DNA of 64,000 nt, taken from NCBI RefSeq assembly GCF_040954835.1, contig NC_090699.1:17601817-17665816 (forward strand), read 5' to 3'. The notes beneath the pieces were generated by a model. The model saw only the letters and a list, made by a program, of their open reading frames with translations, was not told the origin of the DNA and did no database searches. This document shows, one piece after another, positions 20,285-46,651 of the stretch. Position 1 is the stretch's first letter. Every line of letters starts with the position of its first letter. A program made the translations under genes and the position numbers. Origin of the DNA: Lepisosteus oculatus (lineage: Eukaryota > Chordata > Actinopteri > Semionotiformes > Lepisosteidae).

Positions 20285-22477
20285 GCAATTGTGGTATTAC
20301 ATATTTAATTAATCACAATAATATGCATTTTTACACATTTACAATCAAACTGGTGTACACACTTTCAAAACTGTACAATTCCATCATTTAACAATTCCCA
20401 AACAGTATAAAATTACATGTTACACATTATCAGGTGTGTAGCTCTTCAAAGCAAAGCAGCATAAATTCATCTAAAAGATGCATCTTATGGACTAATAACA
20501 AAAAAAACGTCCATTGCATTACAATAAGAAACTATTTTTACAACTGCAAATTTCCTTTCAAAGAGCAAACTCCACTTCCATGTCCTTTTCAGTAGCAAAT
20601 ATGTAGAAATATTAAAAGTAACTGAAGTTGCTTTGTAAATCTTGCAGCTTATGACTCCAAAACTTGAAGTCTGTGAAAATATGTACTTGGTCTTGACAGC
20701 TCTCCTGGAGTTGAACCGTTTTGAATTCTGGGTGGCACTGCTTCATTTATGGTTATAGTAAGGCTTCACAACTGCTGTTTGACAATGGAACAAACAGAAA
20801 ACACTGTTCACAGGCATTTCAGCAAGCACAAGAGAGATCTGTGAGCTCACAATTACAGGACACATGTCAGAGGTAACATAACCCTGCAATGGTGGAGCTC
20901 CCCCAGTGGCAGGACCTGAAACAGTCTTGAAATGGCCCGGGCATTTAACAGGCAGACTGTTCTGAACTGTGAGGATTAAGGTAAGGTTTCAGATACCACA
21001 GTGAAATCTGACCATTGATTAAAACTACCAGTATTATCAATTTATCATCATGTCTGCTAGCTGTATCCTTGAGAAAGGCAATTCACTCAGATTGCTGCAG
21101 TAAAAGGCCCAGCAGTGTAAACAGGAATGAATATAAGTCACTTTTTAAAAATGTCAAATAAATTAATACAACTAATGATGATGTGTCTTATAAGAAAAAA
21201 TGGCCTTTAAAAGTGGAAGAATAAAAGAAAAAATAATTATCTACAAATTCTTTCCCCTTGAATTTTACAGAACGGCACATTAAAGTCCGGTTTCTCATGA
21301 ATGCTCATCTTCTAAATACTGCAAGTTAACATTTTCCCTTACCCAGTTTCAAACTGAAAATCTTACAAAATCAGTTTTCTGTCAAATTCTGTTTACGTAG
21401 TAGACGAATTCCTCAACACTAACACTGCAATAAGATTATATAAAGATTTGTCAGCTGTGCAGTTCTATACAGGTGTAAAGAAAAACCTTTACTTCTGTCT
21501 GAAGGACTGTTTTAAGACAGTTCTGACAGTCATTCCATAGAAGGACTATATGAAGCAAACTACTACTTAGAAATCAGACCAATAAATAAGTATTCAATTG
21601 CAATTTTAAAAGCTGTATGTGCACACAATTATATGCGACTACAAACGTCTACTTTAACATTCCCTGAAGAGAAAGTCATGTACTGCCTAAATCCACTTTT
21701 GACTTATAAAAGCAGTCAGAGATACAAACAAGCCTAGAAACAGATCTGAAAAAACTACTACAGACAGTAAAGAAATTATAGTTATATGTGGGGTAATAAA
21801 ATACTCCAGTGACTATTCCACTGGTAAAGACACATCCTCCACTTAAGTTCACAGTGAACTTTTAAAGTGCATTTTCAGATCATGAAAAATTTCACTGTTT
21901 AATACGATACTACAGCATTATTCCTCCCCACCCCCACCAACACCAATTGAAGCGGCCCACAAAAATCAGATTCTGTTAATTCTGTAAATTTTGATAAGTG
22001 TCCTACTATTTTCTAAAAAGGAACCATGAGAAAATGCACAAGGTAGCAAGGAGAAAAGTTTTTTTTGCATTACGTGCTTATATTTATTCCGTCCTTCATA
22101 GTGGTTCGGTTCAGAAACGAAAATGCACAGAGTACACGATGTCAGATCACATCTTCAGCTTGGAAGAAGAATTTTCTGACACCTCTTTGTGCAAGCAGAC
22201 TTCAGGCAAACGCTTGGGGAGATAAAGCCCATTACTGACGATGTACTGCGCACTGCTCTTTTCTGCTGCACCTCATCAGAACGCACGTTCAAGCGTCCAC
22301 AAAGGAACATCATCTTGCTTCAAAACAACCGAGAGACTGGGAAGCTCATGCCTGAAATAAACTATGCTCTGATAACAAGGGGGAAGTGCTGGTAAACAGA
22401 TTTCAAAACAAATACCATTAGTGTTAACAGATGAGGAAGTCAGAACATTTGTCTGAAAGCCACACTGCTGCAAAAGT
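20285..22477 (-). other. CHUK: probable CHUK 3'UTR
   Basis: AT-rich sequence follows the CHUK stop. A minus-strand ATTAAA at 20304-20309 is the most distal plausible polyadenylation signal. A minus-strand AATAAA also occurs near 22082-22090 and would give a short 3'UTR of about 0.4 kb. I see no coding potential or repeats. The end is inferred. Confidence 0.4.
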
Positions 22478-36140
<13,663 letters not shown>

Positions 36141-37215
36141 TCTCTGCTGTAAAAAGTTAATTTTCCTTAGATTATTTTTTTTAATGCGAGTGAGGTCCAA
36201 TACACCAGACTGTGAGAACACTGAACAAAAATAATACACAAAGAAAATCATACAATGCTCAATCCAGAACATCTCAAAGCATCCCCTTTCTGTTGGAGCG
36301 AAATTTCAGACATTTCTCAAGCACTGAGCATCTGTCTGTGCTGTACATTGAGCTAAGAAATGGATTAAAAGCCCTTGTGTTCATGAATCGGGCCCAAAAT
36401 AGCATCACTTTCGCAATGGTGCAGCTCATTTGTGGCCAGCACCAGGACAAGCTTGTACAGACTCTTTGTCATTTATCCCTGTTATTTTTGTACCTTGGAT
36501 TGCACTGCTCAAGTATGCAGACTGTACTTATAGTTCCAATCTTACTGCACTTTGCTCTGACTATATTAACGCACTTGTTTTGACTGCACTTCTGCACGTA
36601 ATGCACATTTGAAGGGTAGGTATTTTACAGCTGGGTGACGTAAAGTGCCATTGGATAACAGCAGCAGGGCCAGTAGCGCTTCTCCTGGGTGTCAACATTG
36701 CAGACCAGGGCCAGGTCCCGAACCGGGGCCCGTGCCGTCCTGGAAGCTCAGCTCGTGGATAAAGTGGAACACGGGAGCGCGGGACGCCGACGTCACGAAG
36801 CGCCGGGTCACGGGTTCACAAAAATGTTACCCCGACCTGCCACTGAAAAGCCCTGTGGAATCGACATGACCTTTAACCCAGCACGGTTCTCTCGAGACTT
36901 CAGACCGGCAACACGACGCTTTTCTGAGGGAAATGAAATCCGTAGTCTGGAGCGGAGGCTACTCGGAGTTGTTGCGTGTTTGTTTCTCCCGTGTCACAAA
37001 CACGGAAAAGAACCGTTAACTAAAATACGTGAAGCCTTATATCCGCGTCTCGCTTGTTTTAAAGTGGCTGAAAAATAAACTTTGCCATATCCTCTCGCCG
37101 TCCTGAACTAAGAGCACCAGTTTCAAAACAGACCCGCCTGGGCCAGCTCGGCTCGGCCGGTCCAATGGCCACAGCCCCCGCGGTGGGGATTAGACTCCAC
37201 ACACGCCTCACTCAC

Positions 37216-37580
37216 CTCTGTTATGTTCACACAATGAGACTTAGTCGGCAAGCAGCCTCCGGGCCAAGAGCTCTGACAGCGCGCAGTCACAGCGGCCCGC
37301 TCATGTCTCCCCTCGCAGCCGGATGCCAGACCCGAGGCCGCCGGCCTGCTGCATGTAAACAAGCCCGCTTCCCGTCCGTCAGCCGCTGTCGGTCTGCCCC
37401 ATGCTCACGGGGGAACCGCTTTCTCGATACCGCGACAGGCGCTGAACAGGTTTAAACCCCCCCACCCCCCTTTTCTGCAATTTTGCCCCCTTTCCTCCCC
37501 GCTTCCCAGCAGTAATCTCTACCTCCCCTCCGCCCTTCAGATGCGGCGCTTTGGACTTTCCCAGAAGTGACGTCACCGCC
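37216..37580 (-). promoter_or_regulatory. CHUK: probable CHUK 5'UTR exon and CpG-rich promoter
   Basis: The coding exon is preceded by a minus-strand acceptor (TTTTTACAG), so a non-coding exon should lie upstream. A good minus donor, CAGAG|GTGAGT, is at 37215-37210, and GC- and CpG-rich sequence extends to about 37.6 kb. A palindromic CRE/ATF site TGACGTCA is at 37568-37575. No TATA box is obvious. The exon's 5' end is not determined. Confidence 0.45.
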
Positions 37581-37796
37581 GCCTCGGAGCAGCACGCGCT
37601 CCTGTACCTCCGGGTGCCCGCGCGCTGGTCTCGAGGTTGTCAGTTCCGATACCTGCGTGACGGTTTGGGCTCTGTATCCGACCAAAAACAAAACAGCGAA
37701 TGGGAATATTCGCCATCCGTTACGCGTTTTCATGCAATTTTTAATTTTGAACGTAATTGCGAACCTTACACAATAATAAACACTGACTACTTTTTT

Positions 37797-38075
37797 TTAG
37801 TTAAGATCACTTTATTGGCCATATACAATTTCTTGCATTGGGAATTCGTCTTTTCACATACCCCAGCTAGCTCTCCATGAGACATAAACACACAGAAAGG
37901 GAGAGAAGCCTGGGGTCAGAGCGCAGGGTCAGCCATTGTACAGCGCCCCTGGAGCAGTTGGGGTTAAGGGTCTTGCTCAGGGGATTCCTCTGCCGGCCGC
38001 GGAATATGAAACGGCAACGTTCCGGCCACAAGCACAGATCCTAAGCCACAGTGCCACCACTCTGCCCTAACGTAC
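37797..38075 (-). mobile_element. V-SINE-like tRNA-derived SINE
   Basis: Reverse-oriented copy of the 15.5 kb element. The minus strand shows a head ending near 38070, then CTGAGCAAGACCCTTAACCC, GGGGCGCTGTACAATGGCTG and ATGGCCAATAAAGTGATCTT. It lies just upstream of the CHUK promoter region. Confidence 0.75.
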
Positions 38076-38140
38076 TTCATACGAAGTCTGAATTTTGTAT
38101 GTAATTCTTCTATAAAGCAATGTAAATTGTAAGTTTTATT

Positions 38141-38692
38141 GCCAGCAGCCATATCACCCCGCAACCCACTGAAGCTCAGCAGGTGTGAGCCTGGTCAGTA
38201 CCTGGATGGGAGACCTCCTGGGAAAAAAGGTTGCTGCTGGAAGAGGTGTTAGTGGGGCCAGCAGAGGGCGCTCACCCTGTGGTCCACGTGGGTCCTAATG
38301 CCCCAGTATAGTGACGGGGACACTATACTGTAAACAGGCGCCGTTCTTCGGATGAGACGTAAAACCGAGGTTCTGACTCTCTGTGGTCATTAAAAATCCC
38401 AGGGCGTTTCTCGAAAAGAGTAGGGGTGTAACCCCGGTGTCCTGGCCAAATTTCCCATTGGCCTTTAACAATCATGGCCTCCTAATAATCCCCCTCTATG
38501 AACTATCACTCTGCTCTCCTCCCCACTGATAGCTGATATGTGATGAGTGTTCTGGTGTTCTATGGCTGTTTGCAAAAGGTGGGGCTTCATATTGGTGGTG
38601 GTGTAGGGGATCCCCATTACCTGTAAAGCGCTTTGAGTGGAGTGTCCAGAAGAGCACTATATAAGTGTAAGCAATTATTATTATTATTATTA
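38141..38692 (+). mobile_element. 5S-rRNA-derived SINE (SINE3/DeuSINE-like), full-length
   Basis: The 5S-like head (AGCTCAGCAGGTGTGAGCC, GGATGGGAGACC) is followed by a conserved body and the usual LINE-type tail AAAGCGCTTTGAGTGGAGTG ... ATATAAGTGTAAGC with an ATT repeat. This is the reference copy for judging the odd tail of the 23.1 kb copy. Confidence 0.85.
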
Positions 38693-39845
38693 ATGTTCCT
38701 TTCACCAGAGAAACCCAAAGCATAAAAATAGAAAATAATGTAACACCTACATACAAAAGGGAAAAAAATAAATTTTGACTAGAAATACTTTTAAATTAAC
38801 AGTTTTCAGCTGAGGTACAATAGAAGTCAAGGAGTCATGGTTTATTTAACTCAGTCCAATTGGCCCAACTAGCAAAGAGAGTCTGTAGATCTAGTGAGCA
38901 TACGTACTAAGTATCTCTTGAAGATATACAGTACCTTAATCACCAAGAGCTTTATTTTTAATGTAGCCATTTTAAAATCAATTCTGTGATCCACAAGTGA
39001 AGAACTTTTACAATGCTAAAACATATTGTCTAGTAACATTTTGAGCAAGGCAAGGTTGAATAAACAGATGTATTAGCATCTCCTGGCTTAATGTACCTAG
39101 CTAGATTATTTTGGAAGAACAATGCAGTTTTAATACCAGGATTTGAAAACACACAAAAAAAACTATTTTCATTGGCATAAAATGCATGTTAGGGCTGTAT
39201 TTTCTAATTTTAACTTCTGTATAAAGCTGTATAAAGATCCAACAGAATTTCTCAGTGAAACAGATACGTGTCAGTTTGAAAGGGGTAGGCACACCGGTCA
39301 AAATCGTTTCTAGACCAACCAATAAAGGTAGCTGGAGCTTTAACAGAGCCGTGTCCGTCGACTGTATCAAAGGGAACTGAGCTGATAGCGTTACCGAAAC
39401 AAGACCTGAATGTTTTCCAGAACCTATTGCCTCAAGAATACCTTTTGCCCCAATAAGTGTGTCTCACAGTCGTGACTAAACAAAACCCAAAATGAAACCT
39501 CTATAACAAATTGTCACTGCTATGGTTACTGTACCGTGGTCATTTTAAGAAACCGAATTTTCTCTTACCTCTAGATGTCGCTATAGAAGTTACTTCGGGT
39601 TTACCTTAAGCACACGCCAACCTGAGAAAGCACGCAAACGTAATAGACGTTTCGTCCCAAGTTGCTCGTTTAGAGTAGCTAAGCGGTTCGATGATCCCTT
39701 ACAGTCAGTTTATGACAGAGGCCAGGGTATCGGCTTCAAAGAGAATGGGTTGCTTGTTCCATTATATTAGGCTTTACAGCATAGTGGGAAGCTGTAGCGC
39801 GTCGTGCTTTTTATGTACTTTTGATTACAGTTCATGTTAATATTG

Positions 39846-40075
39846 CAACGAACGCTTTCCTTTCAGTCCTGGCGGCGGCGGCATTTAGGAAAGACAGGCT
39901 GGAGACGACTCACAGGCTCCCTGACAGTTTAATTGCCTTTTTCATTACAGCGTGGCCAGCTAGTCACGGAGGAGAGAGAGGCAGAGAGGAAGCAAACGTT
40001 ATCTGGATTAACAGGGGAGTGGGAGAGGAGGGATTGCACATGGTTTTAATGAGGGAAAAGGCAGGAAATGTGAAC
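39846..40075. repeat. diverged direct repeat, copy 1
   Basis: The segment around GACAGTTTAATTGCC ... TCATTACAGC recurs about 1.25 kb downstream with roughly four of five positions shared by eye. The two copies flank a GC-rich stretch holding a long inverted repeat. Identity and limits are estimates. Confidence 0.6.
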
Positions 40076-40338
40076 CTGTGGTAAAGGCTGAGAGTTCGTG
40101 GGGACAGTCCAACAATGAAGTTAGAATTGGGAATCCTGGAGTTGGATTGACTGTCTTCCGAGCAGTGGGCAGCAGCAGGGATCTGGTCTGGAGAGGACAG
40201 GAGCACGCAGTGGCTGCTGGGATACAGCAACAAGGGAGGGCTTGCCTTCATCAGCTGGTCTGACTGTTGTGGTTCCAAGCGGGCTCTTGCCCTCGCCGTT
40301 CCACCCCGCTGGCTTGTCCCACAATGCCTGGGCGTGAA

Positions 40339-40517
40339 CCCAGTGCCGGTGTCATCGCCCTCCCTACATGTAGCAGGGACCTCAGGCGCCTGAGTTGAGG
40401 GAGGTCTCCTTCAGCTCATTGGGCTGGTTCCCTTTTGCATTACGCCGGAGACCTCCCTCATCTCAGGCGCCTGAGGTCCCTGCTACATGTCGGGAGGGCG
40501 ATGACACCGGCACTGGG
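40339..40517. repeat. near-perfect 71-bp inverted repeat with 37-bp spacer
   Basis: Arm 1 is 40339-40409 and arm 2 is 40447-40517. Read as reverse complements the arms differ at only two positions by eye. Key shared segments are CAGTGCCGGTGTCATCGCCC and AGCAGGGACCTCAGGCGCC. The structure would form a long GC-rich hairpin. Confidence 0.9.
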
Positions 40518-41109
40518 ACTATCGAGCTTCGGGTGGGCCTTCTTCCATAGAGGCAACTTTCTGTCGGAGCGCGCGTGGACACGGCGGCGCTGGCTTCTCC
40601 TGGCCTTCCCATCCGCCTGGCGACCAGCCAGCGTCCTCGGCTCACAGCCCTCACCTGGCCAGCAGAGGAATCACGGACTGTGACAAGAACAGGCATGACA
40701 ACAGTACCCCGCGGCTCATGGTCTGGGGGGGGGGCTTCAGCTGATTCAGAGCAGCTGGGTTTTGGCACCCCTGCTGTGGTTTGCGGAGGGCACTTGCTTT
40801 GGCAGCAGGGTCCTGAGGCTCGTGGTGGGTGGGGTGGGGGGCCTGTCACCGGACAGACTCGCTAGGGTGGTGCTGGCTGGCGTCCTCTGTGGAGCCTTGG
40901 CAGAAAAGTCCCACAGCTCGTGGGGGTGGTGCTAAATGACCCCCTCTGTCTTCGATGGCAGGAGAGCGGTGCAAGAGCTCGACCTCCTCCGGGGCAGTGA
41001 GCGCAAGGGAGCCACCGTCAGCCTGCCAGCCCATCACTCCCCCAGCTCAGGCTGGACAGCGTTCGCGTTGCCGTGTTCCTGTGGCGGAGTATCCCACTCG
41101 TAACACCAA

Positions 41110-41350
41110 TGCAAAGAACGCTCACTTCGGCGGCAGCAGCATTAGGAAGGACAGGGTGGAGATAACCTACAGGCTCACTGACAGTTTAATTGACCTTGTC
41201 ATTACAGCAGAGGGGGGGTGCGTGTCACGGAGCAGGTCAAGCTAGGAAGACGGAGAGGAAGCAGGCATCCTCCTGACTCCAGAGGTGGGGAAAAGAGAGA
41301 GAACAGATTGTTTCCCAGCTTTGTAAAGGGAAACAGCAGGAAAGGATGAA
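41110..41350. repeat. diverged direct repeat, copy 2
   Basis: Partner of 39846-40075. It shares GGACAG.GTGGAGA, ACAGGCTC.CTGACAG and TTTAATTG with it, plus the downstream GAGAGGAAGCA stretch. Confidence 0.6.
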
Positions 41351-41379
41351 CTGCAGTGCCCTACCCACTGGGGCATCTG

Positions 41380-41835
41380 AATCCACACTGAACAAGCTCC
41401 AGTAGGTCCAGAATACGACAGCCAGAACTCTGACCAGGTCATGTGCAGGTGATCACAGTATGCCCGTCTTGCAGTCCTTTAAGCGCTTTGAGAAGCCTCC
41501 TTTAAAGGTGCTATATAAAATTAAGTTTATTATTATTACATTGACTTCCTATCCGGCTTCATGTCGACTTCAAAATCCCCGTGCTCGCCTACTGTATAAG
41601 GCTGGAAATGGCTTGGCACATCAATACCTATCTGTCTCATTATCTGTCTACTTCCCACCTCACAGCCTTCGCTCGTCCAATTCTGGACTCCTTCCTGTCC
41701 CCCCAGCCCATGCACTCTCTGTGGGTGACAGGACCTTCTGCTGCACCCCAGAGCTCTGGAATTCTCTCCCTAATGATATCAGAGAGCCACCTACCCTGAG
41801 TGAGTTTTTTACAAAGCCTTTTTCTTAATTAGTGT
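41380..41835 (+). mobile_element. L2/CR1-type LINE ORF2 C-terminal fragment with nested SINE tail
   Basis: Plus-strand remnants read LNKLQ.VQN.TARTLTR, then LPIRLHVDF, then LRSSNSGLLPVPPAHAL and LWNSLPNDIREPPTLSEFF, the typical end of an L2/CR1 endonuclease-RT protein. A roughly 65-bp insert at about 41478-41543 (AAGCGCTTTGAGAAGCCTCC ... TTATTATTATT) splits it between 'PVLQSL' and 'WLPIRL'. The Trp after the insert is now a stop. Confidence 0.8.
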
Positions 41836-43300
41836 CTGTGCCCGCCCCATTTTCTAATGACCTTGTGTCTTCTGCTGCTCTTCTAACTATTTGAGATTCT
41901 TACATGTTTATTCTGTAATTTACTATCCTTATTACTCTTTTTTACACCTACCATAAAGCACTTTGAGATGTTACTCTGAAAGACACAATAATAATAATCA
42001 TTAATATTATTATATGAAAGGGGGGAGGTCGTGTTGAAATCACTACAATATGAATGATACAATAAAAGATCATAAAAGACATTATTCTATATAGAATCTT
42101 TAAAAACAATAGTCTCAAGGCACTATTCAATTAAAGAAAATGACAAAGAAGATAAAAACACAAAATGGCTTTTCTGAAAAAGTTTAATTTTCGACATAAA
42201 ATTTTAATTTTAAAAGCTTATTTTGATAAGATAAAAAAATGTGATCAGAACAATCTCTCCATCCGAACAGATGTTATGACAATCAAACTAAATACCGTAC
42301 TGAAAAATCAACTTGGACCTTACCGTTGTACTTACCGCGAAAATGATTTTGTCTGCAAGGAAGCAAGAAACGCTCAGCACATCCACTAGAGGCCGCTGTA
42401 CAATCACGAAAATAATGTCGTTGTGATTGACGAAAGGATTTTTGCTTCAACGAAATGTACCTTCTGTTGGGAATGCTCAGATGCAGGTAAAATGCTGGTA
42501 TACAAAATAAAACATGCAACGTACTCAGTTTTCAGTTTGGGAAAATTGGTTGGAGTCGAGTTAAAATAAAACCCAGCAAAATTTGCATTGAAACATCACG
42601 TTGTGAAAATCGTTCTGCGAATCGCAGTTTTTTTTCTCCGAACTACTAAAATACTTCACAAATACTTTGCTTAAGATATTATTGTTATTTCAAAATGATT
42701 CATGTTCAATAAGAAAAAGTGTTCTTTTACAAATAATAAAGTAGATGTGAGTACATCAAAGTGAAAGAAGGAATGTGGATAAGACTATCATCTCTGAGGA
42801 GAGGTAATAGTTGCCGAGCACAGGAGACGAGCATGTTTTTTTCCCGGTAACTGCATTTGATTGCTCTGCTGTTTCTGAACAGAGCTTGTGAAGTGTGATT
42901 GGTGAATCTCAACAGAGTGCTGATGAGGCACAATGTATAATTCAAGCTTTGATTGAAAATCTGTAATATTATTATTAAATCATTATCATTATTAAAGCTG
43001 TAATTATTCTAAAACCTTATAAATTGAACAAAGCAATGGAAAACTGGAAATTAATATTATGTATGCTGTAAGCTAGTTAACATAAAAACTGTTATAACTC
43101 AAAACTGGGAACATTTTCAATGAGAAATGTGACATTTAAACGTTGTTTTACAGGTTCTGATTAATTTCATAATTTGTTCAGGTCATAAATTTGTTTCAGT
43201 CAAGACTGGTTTTATGCAGTAGTCTTAGGATAAACAGGGAGAGTTCATCATAGGAAGTCTGTCTCATAGCATTAACGGTCCTTGAGGCTCCTCTGTGAAA

Positions 43301-43600
43301 GCCTGGGTCATCGTCAGTGAGACCTGAGATACAGTACCTTCAGTAAGGCCTGGGTCATCGTCAGTGAGGCTTGAGGTACCTTCAGTAAGGTCTGGGTCAT
43401 CGTCAGTGAGGCCTGAGATACCTTCAGTAAGCCTGGATCATCGTCAGTGAGGCCTGAGATGCCTTCAGTAAGCCTGGATCATCGCCAGTGAGGCCTGAGA
43501 TACCTTCAGTAAGCCTGGGTCATCTTCACTAAAGCCCGAGGAAGACTCAGGAAGGCCTGGGGCATCTTCAGTGAGTCCTGAGCAACCTGGGATGGTCTGG
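43301..43600. repeat. 41-42 bp minisatellite, about 6-7 copies
   Basis: The unit contains GCCTGGGTCATCGTCAGTGA followed by GGCCTGAGATACCTTCAGTA. Unit starts are near 43301, 43348, 43390, 43431, 43472, 43512 and 43555. The last two units are diverged. Confidence 0.9.
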
Positions 43601-45324
43601 GATGTCTTTAGTTAGGCCTGGATACCACAGCTGAAATCCTCTCTCAGTAAGGTGCTGCTGTTATGGACAGAGCTGTCTGAGCACAGCTTGCTGTAGATCA
43701 GTTTCCTTGACTACACTGGTTTTGAAATGTTTTTATCAATCCCGAACTAGCCTATTTCACTCTGGTTGTGCTTCATTTAAAATGAGGGTCTCCACTATGG
43801 CCTTTGGGGTTAAATAGGGTCACCCAACTTGACAGATTTGGAGACCCCTGCCTTTAGCATTTAAAGTTAACCAATCTTTAGACACCAAACTGTACAGAAG
43901 GCTTAATTACCTTCTAGGACATATTTTGTTGTGGCCACAACCACAAAGCTATGTGCTAAGCATCACACTTCCTATTTTCTCTTCCCATGTACAAAATAGC
44001 AACGTCTATTTGGTGTATAAACACTCTTATTAATTCTTTCACCACAAAGGGGATATGATTCACACTCTCCGAGAAGCTGAAAATTAATTGGCCTGTCATT
44101 CTTTCCTTCTCTGCGACTATGCTTTATCTTGCTAATGTTTCTCACAATATCCCGTTACTCATTGTTTTAAGCCACAGTGTATGTTTTCATTTGCTCTGAG
44201 ACAGTGGGAACACCCACATGTAGTATTCAATATGGCTGCTGTTTGCAAGTTTTTAATCCAATTCTAAAACACAAGTTTCTCGGTTTATCAGGCTAATTTA
44301 CAGGTCAGGTTTCCTGTGGAATCCTCTGCTGCCATTTGTATTATGGGGAAGGTCATCTGAGAGCAGTAAAAGCCATGCAGAACAGCCTGATTTTAAGAAA
44401 ACCGGAAGAGCCATTAAATATGTTCAGACTACATTTTTCAGAATACATTGCCGTCTTTTTGCCGGGTCTTTTATAAAGACGAAAAGAAAAACGTTTTTTT
44501 AATCGTTTTAAAAGGTGACAACAGAAAAATTACTTCTCAATGAATTGGTCTAGGTTTTCCCTCTTTCAACAGTCAGGATGAAACATATAGACACCATAGG
44601 TATGTAAGACGTACAGTAAAAAATTGTATGTTGATAAAGTGACTCTGATTTGAGTCATTCAGTCATATGATTAACGAATGATGATCAATTCCTCTCAGTA
44701 TGTACAGTCGTTTGGTTTTGTTCATTGTGTATTCAAATTTATTCTCTGGGAAAAAAAGCCATATAAGGTAGTCCTTGGCAGTCAGTGGGGATTTTGCTTG
44801 GTCTGAGTGCTTCATGTGATCCGCACATTGTGACTGTGAGAGGGGTGTGGAGCACTGTGTCTGTCATATTTGTGAATTGCAGAAGAGAAACTGTGGTCAA
44901 TTGAAACATCAGCCAGCATTATTCAACCCTGATATTTATCAGAAATACAGTCGTTTATTTTAAGAAATACAGGTTTTTCATAACTTTGGACAAGATGTGT
45001 AGCACTGGAAATATGCTAGAGAAACCAGGTAGCATATTTCTGTGATGTGGCTGTACAGTTATGACCTGATGCCATCAACCAAGATGGGTATCTGTGCATA
45101 GATATTACTAACACCAGTAACCATGATCCCAGAGGTCTGAAGAGTAGAACAATAGATATAAAATTGAACATGATAGTTTTCATCTTGAAGAATATCAGAA
45201 GAGGCCACAGAAATGTAATGTTTTTAAATAGTTGGTCCTGAGGTTTGCCCTGTTTTTGCCCTGAGGTCTGTTGTCCTGTTATCCTGTGGCTTTGTAATAC
45301 AATATTCTCTGTAGTTCAAGTAAG

Positions 45325-45462
45325 TGGCATGCGTAGGCTGCAAAGGAAAAAGTAAAGGTTTATTCCATGCTGAAAAGAGAAGAAAAGAAACACACTGGAA
45401 GAAGGCTCCACAGCCGAAACGTTGTGTTTTTTTTCTTCTCCGTTCAGCATGGAATATTCTCT
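45325..45462. repeat. palindromic interspersed element, copy 1
   Basis: Arms TTATTCCATGCTGAAAAGAG... and ...CGTTCAGCATGGAATA pair over about 35 bp. They are A/T-tract rich and surround a short loop with AAGGCTCCACAGCCGAAACG. It is preceded by GCATGCGTAGGCTGCAAAGG, shared with the copy at 46.65 kb. Confidence 0.75.
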
Positions 45463-46651
45463 TACCCACAGCATTGGGACTGCATTCTGGGATAAAGACC
45501 AATCTGGAGTAAATGTGAACTTGAAGTTGTGAAACCACAGAGACTGTAATTCAAATGCCTTGTAAGATCTGGTCAGCCCTTTGGACTTATATTGGAAACC
45601 ACCTTTCTTAATTCAGTTTTGTTTTCTTTCTGTGTAAGATTGTTTTGGAACTGGAGGGCTATGCAATTTTGTCCCTACATGGCAAAACACATGTAGTTTA
45701 TTCCTTCCTGTATCAATGGATGATGTTATTTTATTTTGAATGAGGACTATGCTGTACACTTACTCTTATAGTTTAATGTTAAAAGCAAAATAAAAAGAAA
45801 ATTCAAAAAGCCTTGTAAATTGAAAGAATTTTCTTTGGCAAATATCGACATTGTTCCGATTTTGGCATTGCTCTACATTATAAACATCAAAATATACACC
45901 TGCATGGTGCTGTTCCTTATGGCCAAGACCCTAAAGCCCTGAACAACTGAAACACCTGACCGAGTAAGGGTATTTTATTAAAAAGGATGGATTTTATTTT
46001 CTCTTGCAAAGAGTGTCATGGAATCTTTTATTGTAAATTACGTGAGTTATACTCTAATGCTTAAAACCCAATTGTAAGAGCAGGCACACACCTGTTATAA
46101 ATCAATATTGCAGGTATCAACAGTTTTGGCATACTGAGTTTGTCAACGTCTGTGTGGTATTTGGGAAATGTTTCTTTGGATCCTAGTGAAAAAGAAGTGA
46201 ATCATACACAGCAGTATATGGACATCTGAGGTAAACTTTTATAATGAAAAGAAAGATTTTCCAGGTATTCCAGAACTTTACAGAAAGCAGGAAGTCTGGT
46301 GTTTAGCTCTGGATGGGTGATGACCTGAACTGTCCTCCACTTTCATAGGGGGTGTTAATCCCTCATGGCAGAGAAACCTGTCAATCACACGAAAACAGGA
46401 AACAGCCACCTAAGCATTGTCCTAATATAACATTTCCCATCTTCCCAAAATATGGCCTCCTCTCATTTATAGCCCTTCTTGTGTTCTCCTGATAGATCCT
46501 GAAACAAATGTTTTATTCCATTCCAGTGAAAATCATTTCATTGAATTAAATACTGTAAATACTGTAATAAATACTATACAATTCCTGTTCTGTTTGAGGT
46601 GTTACAAATATGATATGTCCCTTCTGCAGAGCAGTTCAGGTGGGGAGCTGC

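Noticed and set aside
36645-37078. Open frames of 74-129 codons on the plus strand upstream of CHUK
   Set aside because: They lie in the CpG-rich CHUK 5' region; open frames there follow from base composition, and no domain is visible.
37552-37563. NF-kB-like site GGACTTTCCC near the CHUK promoter, tempting as autoregulation
   Set aside because: It misses the first G of the consensus GGGACTTTCC and its place relative to the start site is unknown; chance occurrence is likely.
40463-40865. 128-codon minus and 96-codon plus frames in the GC-rich island
   Set aside because: They overlap the inverted repeat arm, are low-complexity and Pro/Arg-rich, and are probably repeat-derived.
43301-43600. 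CRISPR-like array
   Set aside because: Units are contiguous and similar throughout, with no unique spacers; it is a minisatellite in vertebrate DNA.
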